A DNA stretch of 34,181 nt from JTS-RE37 sp041744575 (GTDB taxonomy: Bacteria; Bacteroidota; Bacteroidia; Flavobacteriales; Flavobacteriaceae). How positions within the stretch are numbered: the stretch's first letter is position 1; every line of letters begins with the position of its first letter. The notes beneath the pieces are model-generated. The model saw only the letters and a program-made list of their open reading frames with translations, was not told the origin of the DNA and searched no databases. The DNA lies in NCBI GenBank assembly GCA_041744575.1, contig JBGTKP010000011.1, forward strand, positions 1 to 34,181. Direction: 5' to 3'. Below are positions 23,852 through 31,690 of the stretch, piece by piece. The position numbers were made by a program, and so were the translations under genes.

Positions 23852-25717
23852 ATGCTCGAACTGGCGGGAATCATTATTCTGGGAATAATTGCACAATGGG
23901 TCGCCTGGCGGCTGAAGCTGCCTGCCATACTCCCTTTAATCATCATCGGACTATTGGTGGGGCCACTGTCTACGCTGTTCACGGAACAGGGAAATAAACT
24001 TATAAAACCGATTTACAGCAATAATACCGGGCTTTTTCCGGGAGAAAGCCTTTACTATTTTGTTTCCCTGGCCATCAGCATTATCCTATTTGAGGGCGGT
24101 CTGACGCTCAAACGGTCCGAAATATCGAACGTCGGACCCGTCATTACTAAGCTTATCACGATTGGAACAGCCGTAACATTTTTTGTCGCAGGAGCGGCCG
24201 CTCACTTTATTTTCGACCTGAGCTGGCCTATTTCTTTTTTATTCGCATCGATGATTATTGTCACCGGCCCGACTGTAATTACCCCCATCCTCAGGAACAT
24301 ACCTCTGAGGAAAGACCTAAGCGCGGTTTTAAAATGGGAAGGGATCCTGATTGACCCTATAGGGGCACTGGTCGCGGTACTGGTCTATGAGTTTATCAGT
24401 ATAGAAGAAGGCCATGCATATACCCAGACAGGACTGATCGAATTCGGCAAAATCCTGCTCTTTGGATTTACCTTTGGATTTACCTTCGCCAATGCGCTCA
24501 TCCTGGTCATCAAACGAAATCTCGTGCCCCATTACCTGCTCAATGTAGTTGCACTTTCTGCCGTACTTTCTGTATTTGTAACCGCTGATATTTTTGCGCA
24601 TGAATCGGGATTACTGGCAGTTGTGGTGATGGGAATGGTCATGGGGAATTCCAATCTGCCAAATTTAAAGGAGCTCCTTTATTTTAAGGAAACCCTGAGC
24701 ATTCTTCTCATCTCTATCCTTTTTATTCTGCTTTCAGCCAGTATCAACCTCCCTGACCTAGAACGTATTTACAATTATAAAACACTCCTGCTTTTTGGGG
24801 TGGTCGTCTTTTTTGTCAGGCCACTGGGGGTGTTCTTAAGTTCGATAGGCTCCAATCTGAAGTTTAAGGAGAAGTTGTTTATCAGCTGGGTGGGGCCGAG
24901 GGGGATTGTGGCTGCCGGGATCGCTTCATTGCTGGGCTCGAGGCTTATTATACGCGGGGAGCCGGGGGCGGAGTACATTACTCCTCTGGTGTTTATGATT
25001 GTTCTGGGAACGGTATTGCTCAACGCGGCCACGGCGCGGTTCATGGCGAAGCTTCTTGGCGTTTTCCTGGTTAAATCCGAAGGCATCCTGATTATAGGAG
25101 CCTCTAAGGTTTCCCGGCTCATTGCGGATTATCTGAAGAAGAATAACAGGCATGTGGTATTGATAGACAATAACCCGATCAATGTAGAAAAAGCCAAGCG
25201 AATCGGTCTTGAAGCGTTTACCGCCAATATCTACTCTGACACCCTTACAGATAACATCGAATTGAATGACATAGGTTACCTGATGGCGCTTACTGGGAAT
25301 TCTGACATCAATAAATATGCTATTGACAAATTCAAAAGTCAGTTCGGGGAGAACGGAGCTTTCCGTCTGGTGGATTCCGATGAGATGAACGATCCTGACA
25401 ATACGCCCAAAGAGGGACTATTTTCCCATACGGACGACTTTATTAAAATAACCGAAGCCGTCCGTAGCTACCCGAACGTACACGAGATAGATGTCCGGGA
25501 CAGCGAACACTATGATGCCCTGATTGAAATTACCAAGGCAGATAAGGATATCATCCCCTTATTCCTGAAGACCCCGGAAGGCGACCTGAAGATTATTTCC
25601 TCCTTCAGCCAGGGCTTCACCGATATTACCGAAGGATATCAACTGGCTTATTTGGGGAAACTACTGGATTCTGACAACGGAACTAAAAAGAAGTCAAAGC
25701 AGACTTCTGCCGGATAA
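23852..25717 (+). CDS. CPA1 cation:proton antiporter with TrkA-N domain
   Basis: The protein has about 12-13 transmembrane helices in its first 400 residues with the NhaP-type CPA1 pattern: LPLIIIGLLVGP, LFEGGLTLKRSEI, VTGPTVITPILRNIPLR, and WEGILIDPIGA with the transport-site Asp. A cytosolic C-terminal part begins ILIIGASKVSRLIADYL, a nucleotide-binding (TrkA-N/RCK) domain. It is inferred to exchange Na+ or K+ for H+ at the inner membrane, with nucleotide gating. The ATG at 23852 (MLELAGIIILG) gives the usual family N terminus; an in-frame ATG at 23792 would add 20 residues and cannot be excluded. It is alone on the plus strand between two minus-strand groups. Confidence 0.9.
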   Translation: MLELAGIIILGIIAQWVAWRLKLPAILPLIIIGLLVGPLSTLFTEQGNKLIKPIYSNNTGLFPGESLYYFVSLAISIILFEGGLTLKRSEISNVGPVITKLITIGTAVTFFVAGAAAHFIFDLSWPISFLFASMIIVTGPTVITPILRNIPLRKDLSAVLKWEGILIDPIGALVAVLVYEFISIEEGHAYTQTGLIEFGKILLFGFTFGFTFANALILVIKRNLVPHYLLNVVALSAVLSVFVTADIFAHESGLLAVVVMGMVMGNSNLPNLKELLYFKETLSILLISILFILLSASINLPDLERIYNYKTLLLFGVVVFFVRPLGVFLSSIGSNLKFKEKLFISWVGPRGIVAAGIASLLGSRLIIRGEPGAEYITPLVFMIVLGTVLLNAATARFMAKLLGVFLVKSEGILIIGASKVSRLIADYLKKNNRHVVLIDNNPINVEKAKRIGLEAFTANIYSDTLTDNIELNDIGYLMALTGNSDINKYAIDKFKSQFGENGAFRLVDSDEMNDPDNTPKEGLFSHTDDFIKITEAVRSYPNVHEIDVRDSEHYDALIEITKADKDIIPLFLKTPEGDLKIISSFSQGFTDITEGYQLAYLGKLLDSDNGTKKKSKQTSAG

Positions 25718-25790
25718 CCCGAAAATCTGCCGCCATCCAGGAAACCATTTTCCGCACCACACAGGATTCTCTCAGCAGGTCAGAAGGGGA

Positions 25791-26024
25791 TTAGCCGCAG
25801 AAAGGTTCTGTATTCAGAATCTCAATCGTTATATCTTCAAGATCGATAGGGATTACGTCATCAGAAGCCAGCCGGTAAAAGTGGAGAGATGACTCGCGTT
25901 TTATTTTCCCCGTAAGCATTTCAGCATCAATTTCACCGCTTTCCTGCTTCCAGGTAAAGATGGAAGTTTGCTCTAAAGGAATGCGTTTGTGAAAGGCACA
26001 GAATCGGGCAATGTAAGTTGTCAT
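25791..26024 (-). CDS. Small unrecognised protein (77 residues)
   Basis: I do not recognise this family. The 77-residue product has no membrane segment or signal peptide. It begins MTTYIARFCAFHKRIPLEQ and is acidic near its end (DLEDITIEILNTEPFCG). Its frame is open over the whole gap between the antiporter gene and lepA, and no ORF of similar size overlaps it on the other strand. It is weakly supported, because its function is unknown and no clear ribosome site was seen. It would follow lepA on the same strand after a 128-base gap. Confidence 0.5.
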   Translation of the reverse strand: MTTYIARFCAFHKRIPLEQTSIFTWKQESGEIDAEMLTGKIKRESSLHFYRLASDDVIPIDLEDITIEILNTEPFCG

Positions 26025-26152
26025 AGTGTCTCAGAATAAATACATCAAGAAAACATCCAATGGAAGCGATTATTGTATTTGTTGACAACTATTGTAGGAA
26101 GAAACCCATGTATTTTCAGAGGCATTTTGAAGTATCACCTGCGTGGAATGGC

Positions 26153-27949
26153 TTAGTCATTGAGTTTTAAAACAGCCATAAATGCCTGCTGGGGAATCTC
26201 AACATTCCCTACCTGCCGCATTCTTTTTTTGCCCTTTTTCTGTTTTTCAAGGAGTTTCCGTTTTCTGGAAATATCCCCCCCGTAACATTTGGCTGTAACA
26301 TCTTTTCTCAGGGCTTTGATCGTTTCCCTGGAGATGATTTTAGCCCCGATAGCCGCCTGGATAGGGATGTCGAATTGTTGCCTGGGGATGAGTTCCTTTA
26401 ATTTTTCACACATCCTTTTTCCAATATTCTGGGCGTTGTCAAAATGGATAAGTGCAGACAGCGCATCAACGGGCTGGGCATTCAGGAGAATATCAACACG
26501 AACGAGTTTTGAGGGCCGCATTCCTATCGGGGTATAGTCAAAGGAGGCGTAGCCTTTGGAGATGGTCTTGAGCCTGTCATAAAAGTCGAATACGATTTCC
26601 GCCAGGGGCATATCAAAGGTAAGCTCAACCCGTTCCGTGGTTAGATAGGTCTGATTGGTGATGATGCCGCGTTTATCGATACAGAGTGACATCACATTGC
26701 CAACAAAATCAGATTTCGTTATGATGGTGGCTTTAATATAGGGTTCCTCCACCCGGTCGACAACGGAAGGGTCCGGAAGATCCGAGGGATTGTTCACAAT
26801 AAAGGGGACATCAGGGTCTTTGCGGGTGTAGGCATGATAACTTACGTTGGGTACCGTGGTGATAACGGTCATATCAAATTCGCGTTCCAGGCGTTCCTGA
26901 ACGATCTCCATATGCAACATCCCGAGGAAACCACAGCGGAAGCCAAAACCTAAGGCCATGCTGCTTTCCGGAGTAAAAACAAGGGAGGCATCGTTCAGCT
27001 GAAGCTTTTCCATGGAGGATCTGAGCTCTTCAAAATCTTCCGTATCTACCGGATAGATCCCTGCGAATACCATGGGTTTTACATCCTCAAAGCCGGCAAC
27101 TGCGTTTTTAGTGGGATTTTCAGCATCGGTGATGGTATCGCCGACTTTCACTTCACGGGCATCCTTGATGCCTGTGATAAGATAGCCTACATCTCCGGCC
27201 TTTATGCTCTGTTTTGGTACCTGGGTCAATTTGAGGGTTCCCACCTCATCCGCATAATAATTTTTTCCGGTGGCGACCAGCTTTATTTTCTGACCTTTTC
27301 GTATTTCCCCGTTGATCACCCTGAAATAAGTTTCCACCCCTCTGAACGGATTATATACCGAGTCGAAAACAAGGGCCTGTAGGGATTCATCAACGTTGCC
27401 CGAGGGGGGCGGGATACGCTCAATGATGGCGGTGATGATGGCGCCTATTCCAAGACCGGTTTTGGCGCTTGCCGGGATCACATCTTCCGGTTTGCAGCCC
27501 AAAAGGTCTACAATATCGTCGGTAACTTCTTCCGGACTTGCACTGGGAAGGTCCACTTTGTTTAATACCGGGATGATTTCCAGATCGTTTTCGAGCGCAA
27601 GATACAAATTGGAAATGGTCTGGGCCTGAATGCTTTGGGCAGCGTCCACCACCAACAAAGCGCCTTCGCAGGCCGCAATGGATCGAGACACTTCATAGGA
27701 AAAATCTACGTGGCCGGGAGTGTCAATAAGATTGAGGATGTAAGGCTGACCCTCATGGGTGTACTCCATCTGGATCGCATGGCTTTTGATGGTGATCCCC
27801 CGCTCCCTTTCCAGATCCATACTGTCCAGTAACTGCTCCTTTTTTTCGCGTTCGGTAACAGAACCTGTGAAATCGAGCAGGCGGTCAGCCAGGGTACTCT
27901 TTCCATGATCAATATGGGCGATGATACAAAAATTTCGGATGTACTTCAT
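26153..27949 (-). CDS. lepA: Translation elongation factor 4 (LepA)
   Basis: LepA is a ribosome-associated GTPase that affects tRNA movement and 30S assembly. The 598-residue length is exactly typical. The G-domain motifs AHIDHGKST (11-19), DTPGH (LIDTPGHVDFSYE) and NKVD are present, followed by domain II, the EF-G-like domains and the LepA-specific C-terminal region (RKDVTAKCYGGDISRKRKLLEKQ). The ATG at 27949 matches the family start; the frame is open to a TTG at 27973. The -7 box TATCTTTG is 33 bases upstream. Confidence 0.98.
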   Translation of the reverse strand: MKYIRNFCIIAHIDHGKSTLADRLLDFTGSVTEREKKEQLLDSMDLERERGITIKSHAIQMEYTHEGQPYILNLIDTPGHVDFSYEVSRSIAACEGALLVVDAAQSIQAQTISNLYLALENDLEIIPVLNKVDLPSASPEEVTDDIVDLLGCKPEDVIPASAKTGLGIGAIITAIIERIPPPSGNVDESLQALVFDSVYNPFRGVETYFRVINGEIRKGQKIKLVATGKNYYADEVGTLKLTQVPKQSIKAGDVGYLITGIKDAREVKVGDTITDAENPTKNAVAGFEDVKPMVFAGIYPVDTEDFEELRSSMEKLQLNDASLVFTPESSMALGFGFRCGFLGMLHMEIVQERLEREFDMTVITTVPNVSYHAYTRKDPDVPFIVNNPSDLPDPSVVDRVEEPYIKATIITKSDFVGNVMSLCIDKRGIITNQTYLTTERVELTFDMPLAEIVFDFYDRLKTISKGYASFDYTPIGMRPSKLVRVDILLNAQPVDALSALIHFDNAQNIGKRMCEKLKELIPRQQFDIPIQAAIGAKIISRETIKALRKDVTAKCYGGDISRKRKLLEKQKKGKKRMRQVGNVEIPQQAFMAVLKLND

Positions 27950-27981
27950 ATTCCTTCCCCGGGAAGCGTTCAAATAAGCCG

Positions 27982-27989
27982 CAAAGATA
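27982..27989 (-). promoter_or_regulatory. Candidate -7 element for lepA
   Basis: On the minus strand this reads TATCTTTG followed by CGG, an exact TAnnTTTG match, giving a leader of about 25-30 bases to the lepA ATG. No clear -33 TTG was seen. Confidence 0.6.
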
Positions 27990-28094
27990 CTTAAAATCCG
28001 GCCCTAAACCCTACGGCCCGGTCCGATTTAACCGCGCCGACGGATTTGCAGGATTGGCGGGCCTCAATACAGTCCCGCAACAGCCATGGATTTC

Positions 28095-28109
28095 CGTGTC
28101 AGTGACACG
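28095..28109. repeat. 15-base perfect palindrome between lepA and dus
   Basis: CGTGTCA-G-TGACACG is a perfect palindrome. Flanking TTTCC (28091-28095) and GGAAA (28113-28117) extend it with a small bulge. It lies in a 243-base divergent gap, 51 bases upstream of the dus promoter box, and could be an operator or RNA hairpin. Confidence 0.5.
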
Positions 28110-28159
28110 TCCGGAAAAGAGAGGAACAGGCCCGGATGGCGAGCAAGAGGAATTTTGAT

Positions 28160-28167
28160 TATTTTTG
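28160..28167 (+). promoter_or_regulatory. Candidate -7 element for the dus gene
   Basis: TATTTTTG is an exact TAnnTTTG match, ending 25 bases before the GTG start of the dihydrouridine synthase gene. Confidence 0.5.
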
Positions 28168-28192
28168 TACCCCGTGTTAAAAGTATTCCGAT

Positions 28193-29185
28193 GTGGTAAA
28201 AATTGACAAGATCGCACTCCCGGATTTTCCCCTGCTGCTTGCGCCTATGGAAGATGTAAGTGATCCGCCCTTCCGCGCTCTGTGCAAGGAGCAGGGAGCG
28301 GATGTGGTCTATACGGAATTCATTTCATCTGAAGGCCTGATCCGCGATGCGGCCAAAAGCGTGATGAAACTTGATATCTACGAAAAGGAACGGCCGGTTG
28401 GGATACAGATCTTCGGGGCCGATCTGGACGCGATGTTGCGCTCCGTGGAGATTGTGGAAGCTTCCAACCCTGACATTATCGATATCAACTTTGGTTGCCC
28501 TGTCAAGAAAGTGGTGTGTAAGGGCGCCGGGGCCGGTATCCTGAAGGATATTGACCTGATGGTATCGCTTACAAAGGCGATGGTAGAACACACACGGCTC
28601 CCTGTGACGGTGAAGACCCGACTGGGATGGGATCAGGATTCCATTAAAATTGTTGAGGTGGCGGAACGGCTTCAGGACGTAGGCTGTAAGGCCATTGCCA
28701 TTCATGGGCGGACGAGGGTGCAGATGTACAAGGGGGAGGCTGACTGGAGGCCGATCGCAGCCGTCAAGAACAACCAGCGAATGCATATTCCCATCTTCGG
28801 GAACGGCGATATCGACAGTCCTCAGGCAGCCGAAAGAATGCGGGATATCTACGGCCTTGACGGGGCCATGATAGGGCGGGCGAGTATTGGCTATCCCTGG
28901 TTCTTCAGGGAAGTGAAGGGGTACCTCCGCACCGGAACGGTCCCCGATCCACCGTCCATGGAGGAAAGGGTAGTGGCGGCACGCCGGCATTTACAGATGG
29001 CTATCGACTGGAAAGGGGAAAGATTGGGTGTTGTAGAGACCCGAAGGCATTATACCAACTACTTTAAAGGAATCCCGGACTTTAAACCGTATCGGACGAA
29101 GATGGTTACCAGTGACGATTCTATGGATGTTTTCGGGGCTTTTGATGAAGTATTGGATAGGTTTGCCGACCATCAGTTTGCATAA
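28193..29185 (+). CDS. tRNA-dihydrouridine synthase (DusB-type)
   Basis: Dus enzymes reduce uridines in the D-loop of tRNA with FMN and NADPH. The 330-residue protein shows LLAPMEDVSDPPFRAL (residues 15-30), VYTEFISSEGL, INFGCPVKKVVCKGAGAGIL, whose GCP cysteine (Cys102) is the expected active-site residue, VTVKTRLGW and IAIHGRTRVQMYKG, then GNGDI and GAMIGRASIGYPWFF. The start is a GTG, chosen because the nearest ATG, at 28191, is in another frame and stops at once. The gene overlaps the convergent LolE-like gene by 13 bases at the 3' end. Confidence 0.95.
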   Translation: MVKIDKIALPDFPLLLAPMEDVSDPPFRALCKEQGADVVYTEFISSEGLIRDAAKSVMKLDIYEKERPVGIQIFGADLDAMLRSVEIVEASNPDIIDINFGCPVKKVVCKGAGAGILKDIDLMVSLTKAMVEHTRLPVTVKTRLGWDQDSIKIVEVAERLQDVGCKAIAIHGRTRVQMYKGEADWRPIAAVKNNQRMHIPIFGNGDIDSPQAAERMRDIYGLDGAMIGRASIGYPWFFREVKGYLRTGTVPDPPSMEERVVAARRHLQMAIDWKGERLGVVETRRHYTNYFKGIPDFKPYRTKMVTSDDSMDVFGAFDEVLDRFADHQFA

Positions 29186-30387
29186 GCCAATAATTTCTTT
29201 GTCACCCTGCCACTCGCAATCCTTGAAGCGATAAGGCCCAAAACTACAATTGTGGCCAGTACAATAAAAACATTCAGCAACTTGTATTCTACGGGATAGG
29301 CGAGGGAAGGGGTGATGCGTAACCACCCGAAAGACAGTTGTGACCATATAAGCAGGGATCCAAGGAGCACCCCGAGCAAACCTCCAAGACTGGTCACCAT
29401 AATGCCCTGAACAAAATAGATCCGCCGGATTTCTTTCAGGGTAGCTCCCAGGCTGAACAGCGTTCTGGAATTCTGTTGTTTGTCGAGGATCATCATGATG
29501 ATCGCCCCCACCACATTAAATAACGCAATGATTAACACGAGGGTAAAGATGAGGTAGGTCGCCATATTTTCTGTATTCAGCATGCGGTAAAGCGTGGTGT
29601 TCAGTTCCTGCCGGCTTTTGATGATCACCTGATCTCCCAGGATCGTTGCGATTTTTTGCCGGATTTGCGACAGGTCCGAGTCGGGTCTGAGTTTGAAATT
29701 GATACCGGAGATGTCTGTGCTGTCCCTGTCCAGTAATTCACGTACCATCGGTAATTCGGCGAAGACATATTTTTTGTCCAGGTTTTCTTCGATCGAGTAA
29801 ACGCCTGAAAGCACCACGGCCATTTCATTGTAGGAGTCTTTTAATGTCTGTTGCGAGATGGGACCTGACCCCGGCCTTGGCACAAGGATCAGGAGGGGAC
29901 TGCGGTAGTTGGCCACGCTGAGGCCAAGCAGATTTGTAATTCCAATTCCTACGACGACCTGTTGTGCTCCAAGGTACCAGTTGCCCATATACAGAGTACT
30001 GTCTATTCCGGTGGTAGCATTGTACTGAGTGTCAACTCCTTTGATATAGGCATCAGGATACCCTTTTTGGCGGTGGGTGAGGTAGACCCTTTCTTCCAGT
30101 TCCTTTGAAAAGGCGATGATGTCTTTAATTCCGGCCAGTTGCGCTGACTGGTTGGGGGTCAGTTGAAAAATTTTTCCTGTGGCCGGGACGGCTTTCAGGT
30201 CCGGATCAAAAGTATTGCTGAAGGAAAGGCTAAAGGATTTAAGCCCTGCGAATCCTGACAGGACAATAAAGAGCGCGCCGGAACCTATGACAATGACCAG
30301 GAAGGTTATAAAATTAATGATATTGACGGCATTCTGACTGCTTTTGGAGCGGAGGTACCGCTTTGCTATGTAGAATGGAAAGTTCAA
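29173..30387 (-). CDS. LolC/LolE-type ABC transporter permease
   Basis: The 404-residue protein has the LolCE/FtsX layout: helix 1 near residue 30 (ITFLVIVIGSGALFIVLSGF), a large extracytoplasmic domain of about 200 residues, then three C-terminal helices near residues 275, 315 and 370. The FtsX-type signature SLGATLKEIRRIYFVQGIMV lies between helices 2 and 3. It probably works with a LolD-type ATPase encoded elsewhere to release lipoproteins from the inner membrane. The stop codon of rbfA lies 2 bases upstream of its start, so they are co-transcribed. Confidence 0.9.
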   Translation of the reverse strand: MNFPFYIAKRYLRSKSSQNAVNIINFITFLVIVIGSGALFIVLSGFAGLKSFSLSFSNTFDPDLKAVPATGKIFQLTPNQSAQLAGIKDIIAFSKELEERVYLTHRQKGYPDAYIKGVDTQYNATTGIDSTLYMGNWYLGAQQVVVGIGITNLLGLSVANYRSPLLILVPRPGSGPISQQTLKDSYNEMAVVLSGVYSIEENLDKKYVFAELPMVRELLDRDSTDISGINFKLRPDSDLSQIRQKIATILGDQVIIKSRQELNTTLYRMLNTENMATYLIFTLVLIIALFNVVGAIIMMILDKQQNSRTLFSLGATLKEIRRIYFVQGIMVTSLGGLLGVLLGSLLIWSQLSFGWLRITPSLAYPVEYKLLNVFIVLATIVVLGLIASRIASGRVTKKLLAYAN

Positions 30388-30389
30388 TC

Positions 30390-30782
30390 CTACGATTTTT
30401 TTCTTCTCTCGAGAAGGTTCCTGTTTTCAATAGGGTTCTCGCCGCCTTCAAGCGATTTTTCAATTTTATCGATGTAGTCCAGGGAATCGTCCAGGTAAAA
30501 GGAAAGTTCCGGCATTCGCCGCAGCTGGTGCCTTGTACGGCGTGCCAGTTCGTGTCTGATCACTGCCTGTTGGGCTTGGACGCTTTCCATGATTTCCGGT
30601 GCATGTTCGGCGGGAAAAATGCTGAGGTGTACCTTGGCGATGGACAGGTCGGTAGTCACAGCGACTTTGGAAACGGAAACAAGGATCCCCGGCCAGCCCC
30701 CTTCGGTAGCCGACCGCTGCAGGACGTCGGCCAGGTCTTTCTGAAGGACCCCTGCAATCTTTTTCTGTCGTTGTGTTTCCAT
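30390..30782 (-). CDS. rbfA: 30S ribosome-binding factor RbfA
   Basis: RbfA binds late 30S precursors and is needed for 16S rRNA maturation. The 130-residue product has the KH-like RbfA pattern: RQKKIAGVLQKDLADVLQRS at the start, VSVSKVAVTTDLSIAKVHLS in the middle and ARRTRHQLRRMPELSFYLDDSLDYIDKIEK near the end. It is placed directly before the LolE-like permease. The -7-type box TACTTTTG ends only 4 bases before its ATG. Confidence 0.95.
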   Translation of the reverse strand: METQRQKKIAGVLQKDLADVLQRSATEGGWPGILVSVSKVAVTTDLSIAKVHLSIFPAEHAPEIMESVQAQQAVIRHELARRTRHQLRRMPELSFYLDDSLDYIDKIEKSLEGGENPIENRNLLERRKKS

Positions 30783-30786
30783 CCCG

Positions 30787-30794
30787 CAAAAGTA
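30787..30794 (-). promoter_or_regulatory. Candidate -7 element for rbfA, very near the ATG
   Basis: On the minus strand TACTTTTG then CGGG leads straight into the rbfA ATG. If used, transcription would begin at or next to the start codon, giving a leaderless mRNA. Confidence 0.5.
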
Positions 30795-30809
30795 CGCACA
30801 AAATGCGTA
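30793..30809. repeat. Inverted repeat between divergent rbfA and epimerase genes
   Basis: TACGCA-CAAAA-TGCGTA is a perfect 6-bp inverted repeat with a 5-base centre in the 50-base divergent gap, overlapping the upstream edge of the rbfA -7 box. It could be an operator controlling both genes. Confidence 0.4.
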
Positions 30810-30832
30810 TTTTAGGGGGATATCTCAAAGGA

Positions 30833-31240
30833 ATGCGGCGGATAGAGCACATAGGCATTGCAGTAAAAGATCTCGATGTTTCGAACAGGCTGTTCGAAAA
30901 ACTGTTGGGCAGCAATCCCTATAAAATAGAAGAGGTAGCTTCGGAAGGGGTAAGAACCTCATTTTTCAGAGCCGGGGAACATAAAGTAGAGTTGTTGGAA
31001 GCTTTGGATGAGGACAGCCCGGTGGCCCGGTTTTTGGAGCGCAGGGGAGAGGGGGTGCATCATATCGCCTTTGAGGTGGAGGACATAGCTGCGGAGGTAA
31101 AAAGGTTGCAGGAAGAGGGTTTTACGGTCCTGAATGAAGAACCAAAAAGAGGTGCCGACAATAAATGGGTCGTTTTTTTACATCCAAAGAGCGCTAATGG
31201 CGTGCTGGTCGAATTATGCCAGGAGATGGAAGCGGAATAA
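30833..31240 (+). CDS. mce: Methylmalonyl-CoA epimerase
   Basis: The enzyme interconverts (R)- and (S)-methylmalonyl-CoA, linking propionate metabolism to succinyl-CoA through the mutase. The 135-residue protein is a glyoxalase/VOC-fold protein of the family's length. RIEHIGIAVKDLD holds the first metal-binding His (residue 6), HKVELLEAL, GEGVHHIAFEV (second His) and GVLVELCQ (metal-binding Glu127) follow, as in known epimerases. The ATG at 30833 gives the family start; ATGs at 30773 and 30803 would add unsupported residues. It is divergent from rbfA. No mutase genes are in view. Confidence 0.95.
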   Translation: MRRIEHIGIAVKDLDVSNRLFEKLLGSNPYKIEEVASEGVRTSFFRAGEHKVELLEALDEDSPVARFLERRGEGVHHIAFEVEDIAAEVKRLQEEGFTVLNEEPKRGADNKWVVFLHPKSANGVLVELCQEMEAE

Positions 31241-31251
31241 GGGATAGGGGC

Positions 31252-31282
31252 TTGTAGCGTTTAAAAATAAGTGGTAATATTG
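31252..31282 (+). promoter_or_regulatory. Candidate promoter for the downstream tRNA
   Basis: TTG at 31252-31254, a 20-base spacer and TAATATTG at 31275-31282 give a near match (one change) to the Bacteroidota TTTG-N19-TAnnTTTG promoter, 63 bases before the tRNA. A longer 5' leader would be removed by RNase P. Confidence 0.45.
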
Positions 31283-31345
31283 CGGCTTGTTTTTGGCACA
31301 ACGTCCGGCGGGAGAATGGGGTGAAACAGATCACTAAAATAATTT

Positions 31346-31419
31346 GGTCCTATAGCTCAGTTGGTTAGAGCACCTGACTCATAATCAGGTGGTCCCTGGT
31401 TCGAGCCCAGGTGGGACCA
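31346..31419 (+). tRNA. tRNA with CAT anticodon, probably tRNA-Ile2
   Basis: The 74-base cloverleaf has a 7-bp acceptor stem (GGTCCTA with TGGGACC, one wobble), the D-arm AGCTCAGTTGGTTAGAGCA, anticodon stem CCTGA/TCAGG with loop CTCATAA (anticodon CAT), and T-arm CCTGG-TTCGAGC-CCAGG. The discriminator is A, and CCA is not encoded. C4-G69 and C5-G68 pairs in the acceptor stem match the features used by TilS to pick out tRNA-Ile2, so lysidine-modified isoleucine tRNA is more likely than elongator tRNA-Met, but this is not certain. Confidence 0.9.
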
Positions 31420-31434
31420 CAGCAACAAAGACGG

Positions 31435-31466
31435 GGCTTCTGAGAAATCGGAAGCTTTAGTTTTTT
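31435..31466 (+). terminator. Intrinsic terminator after tRNA
   Basis: GGCTTCTG and CGGAAGCT pair over 8 bp (two wobbles) around a 6-base loop, followed by TTAG and six T. It ends the tRNA transcript. Confidence 0.75.
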
Positions 31467-31690
31467 AAGGAGGGTACAACATAGGTACCACATTTTCATA
31501 TTTTTCTTCGTATTCATATCCCTATAGACAAAAGCTTGCTATAGCGGCTTTTCTGCTCGAGAATTTTTCCCTAAATTGAGAGTGATCGCCATTTATTATA
31601 AACAAAAATGGAACACTTACGTCTTAATTTGCATTCTATTAATAATATTGGCGCATACCGCTAATATTATTCTAATAAAATAGGGACACC
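31467..31690 (+). other. Leader region of the FtsX-type permease with a strong inverted repeat
   Basis: An imperfect but long inverted repeat lies at 31641-31671: AATAATATTGGCG and CGCTAATATTATT pair over 13 bp with one G-T wobble around a 5-base loop, 20 bases before the permease ATG. It overlaps a possible 18-codon leader ORF (ATG at 31608 to TAA at 31664, MEHLRLNLHSINNIGAYR). No TAnnTTTG box was found. The region may hold an operator or an attenuator-like leader; the small ORF is only weakly supported. Confidence 0.4.
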
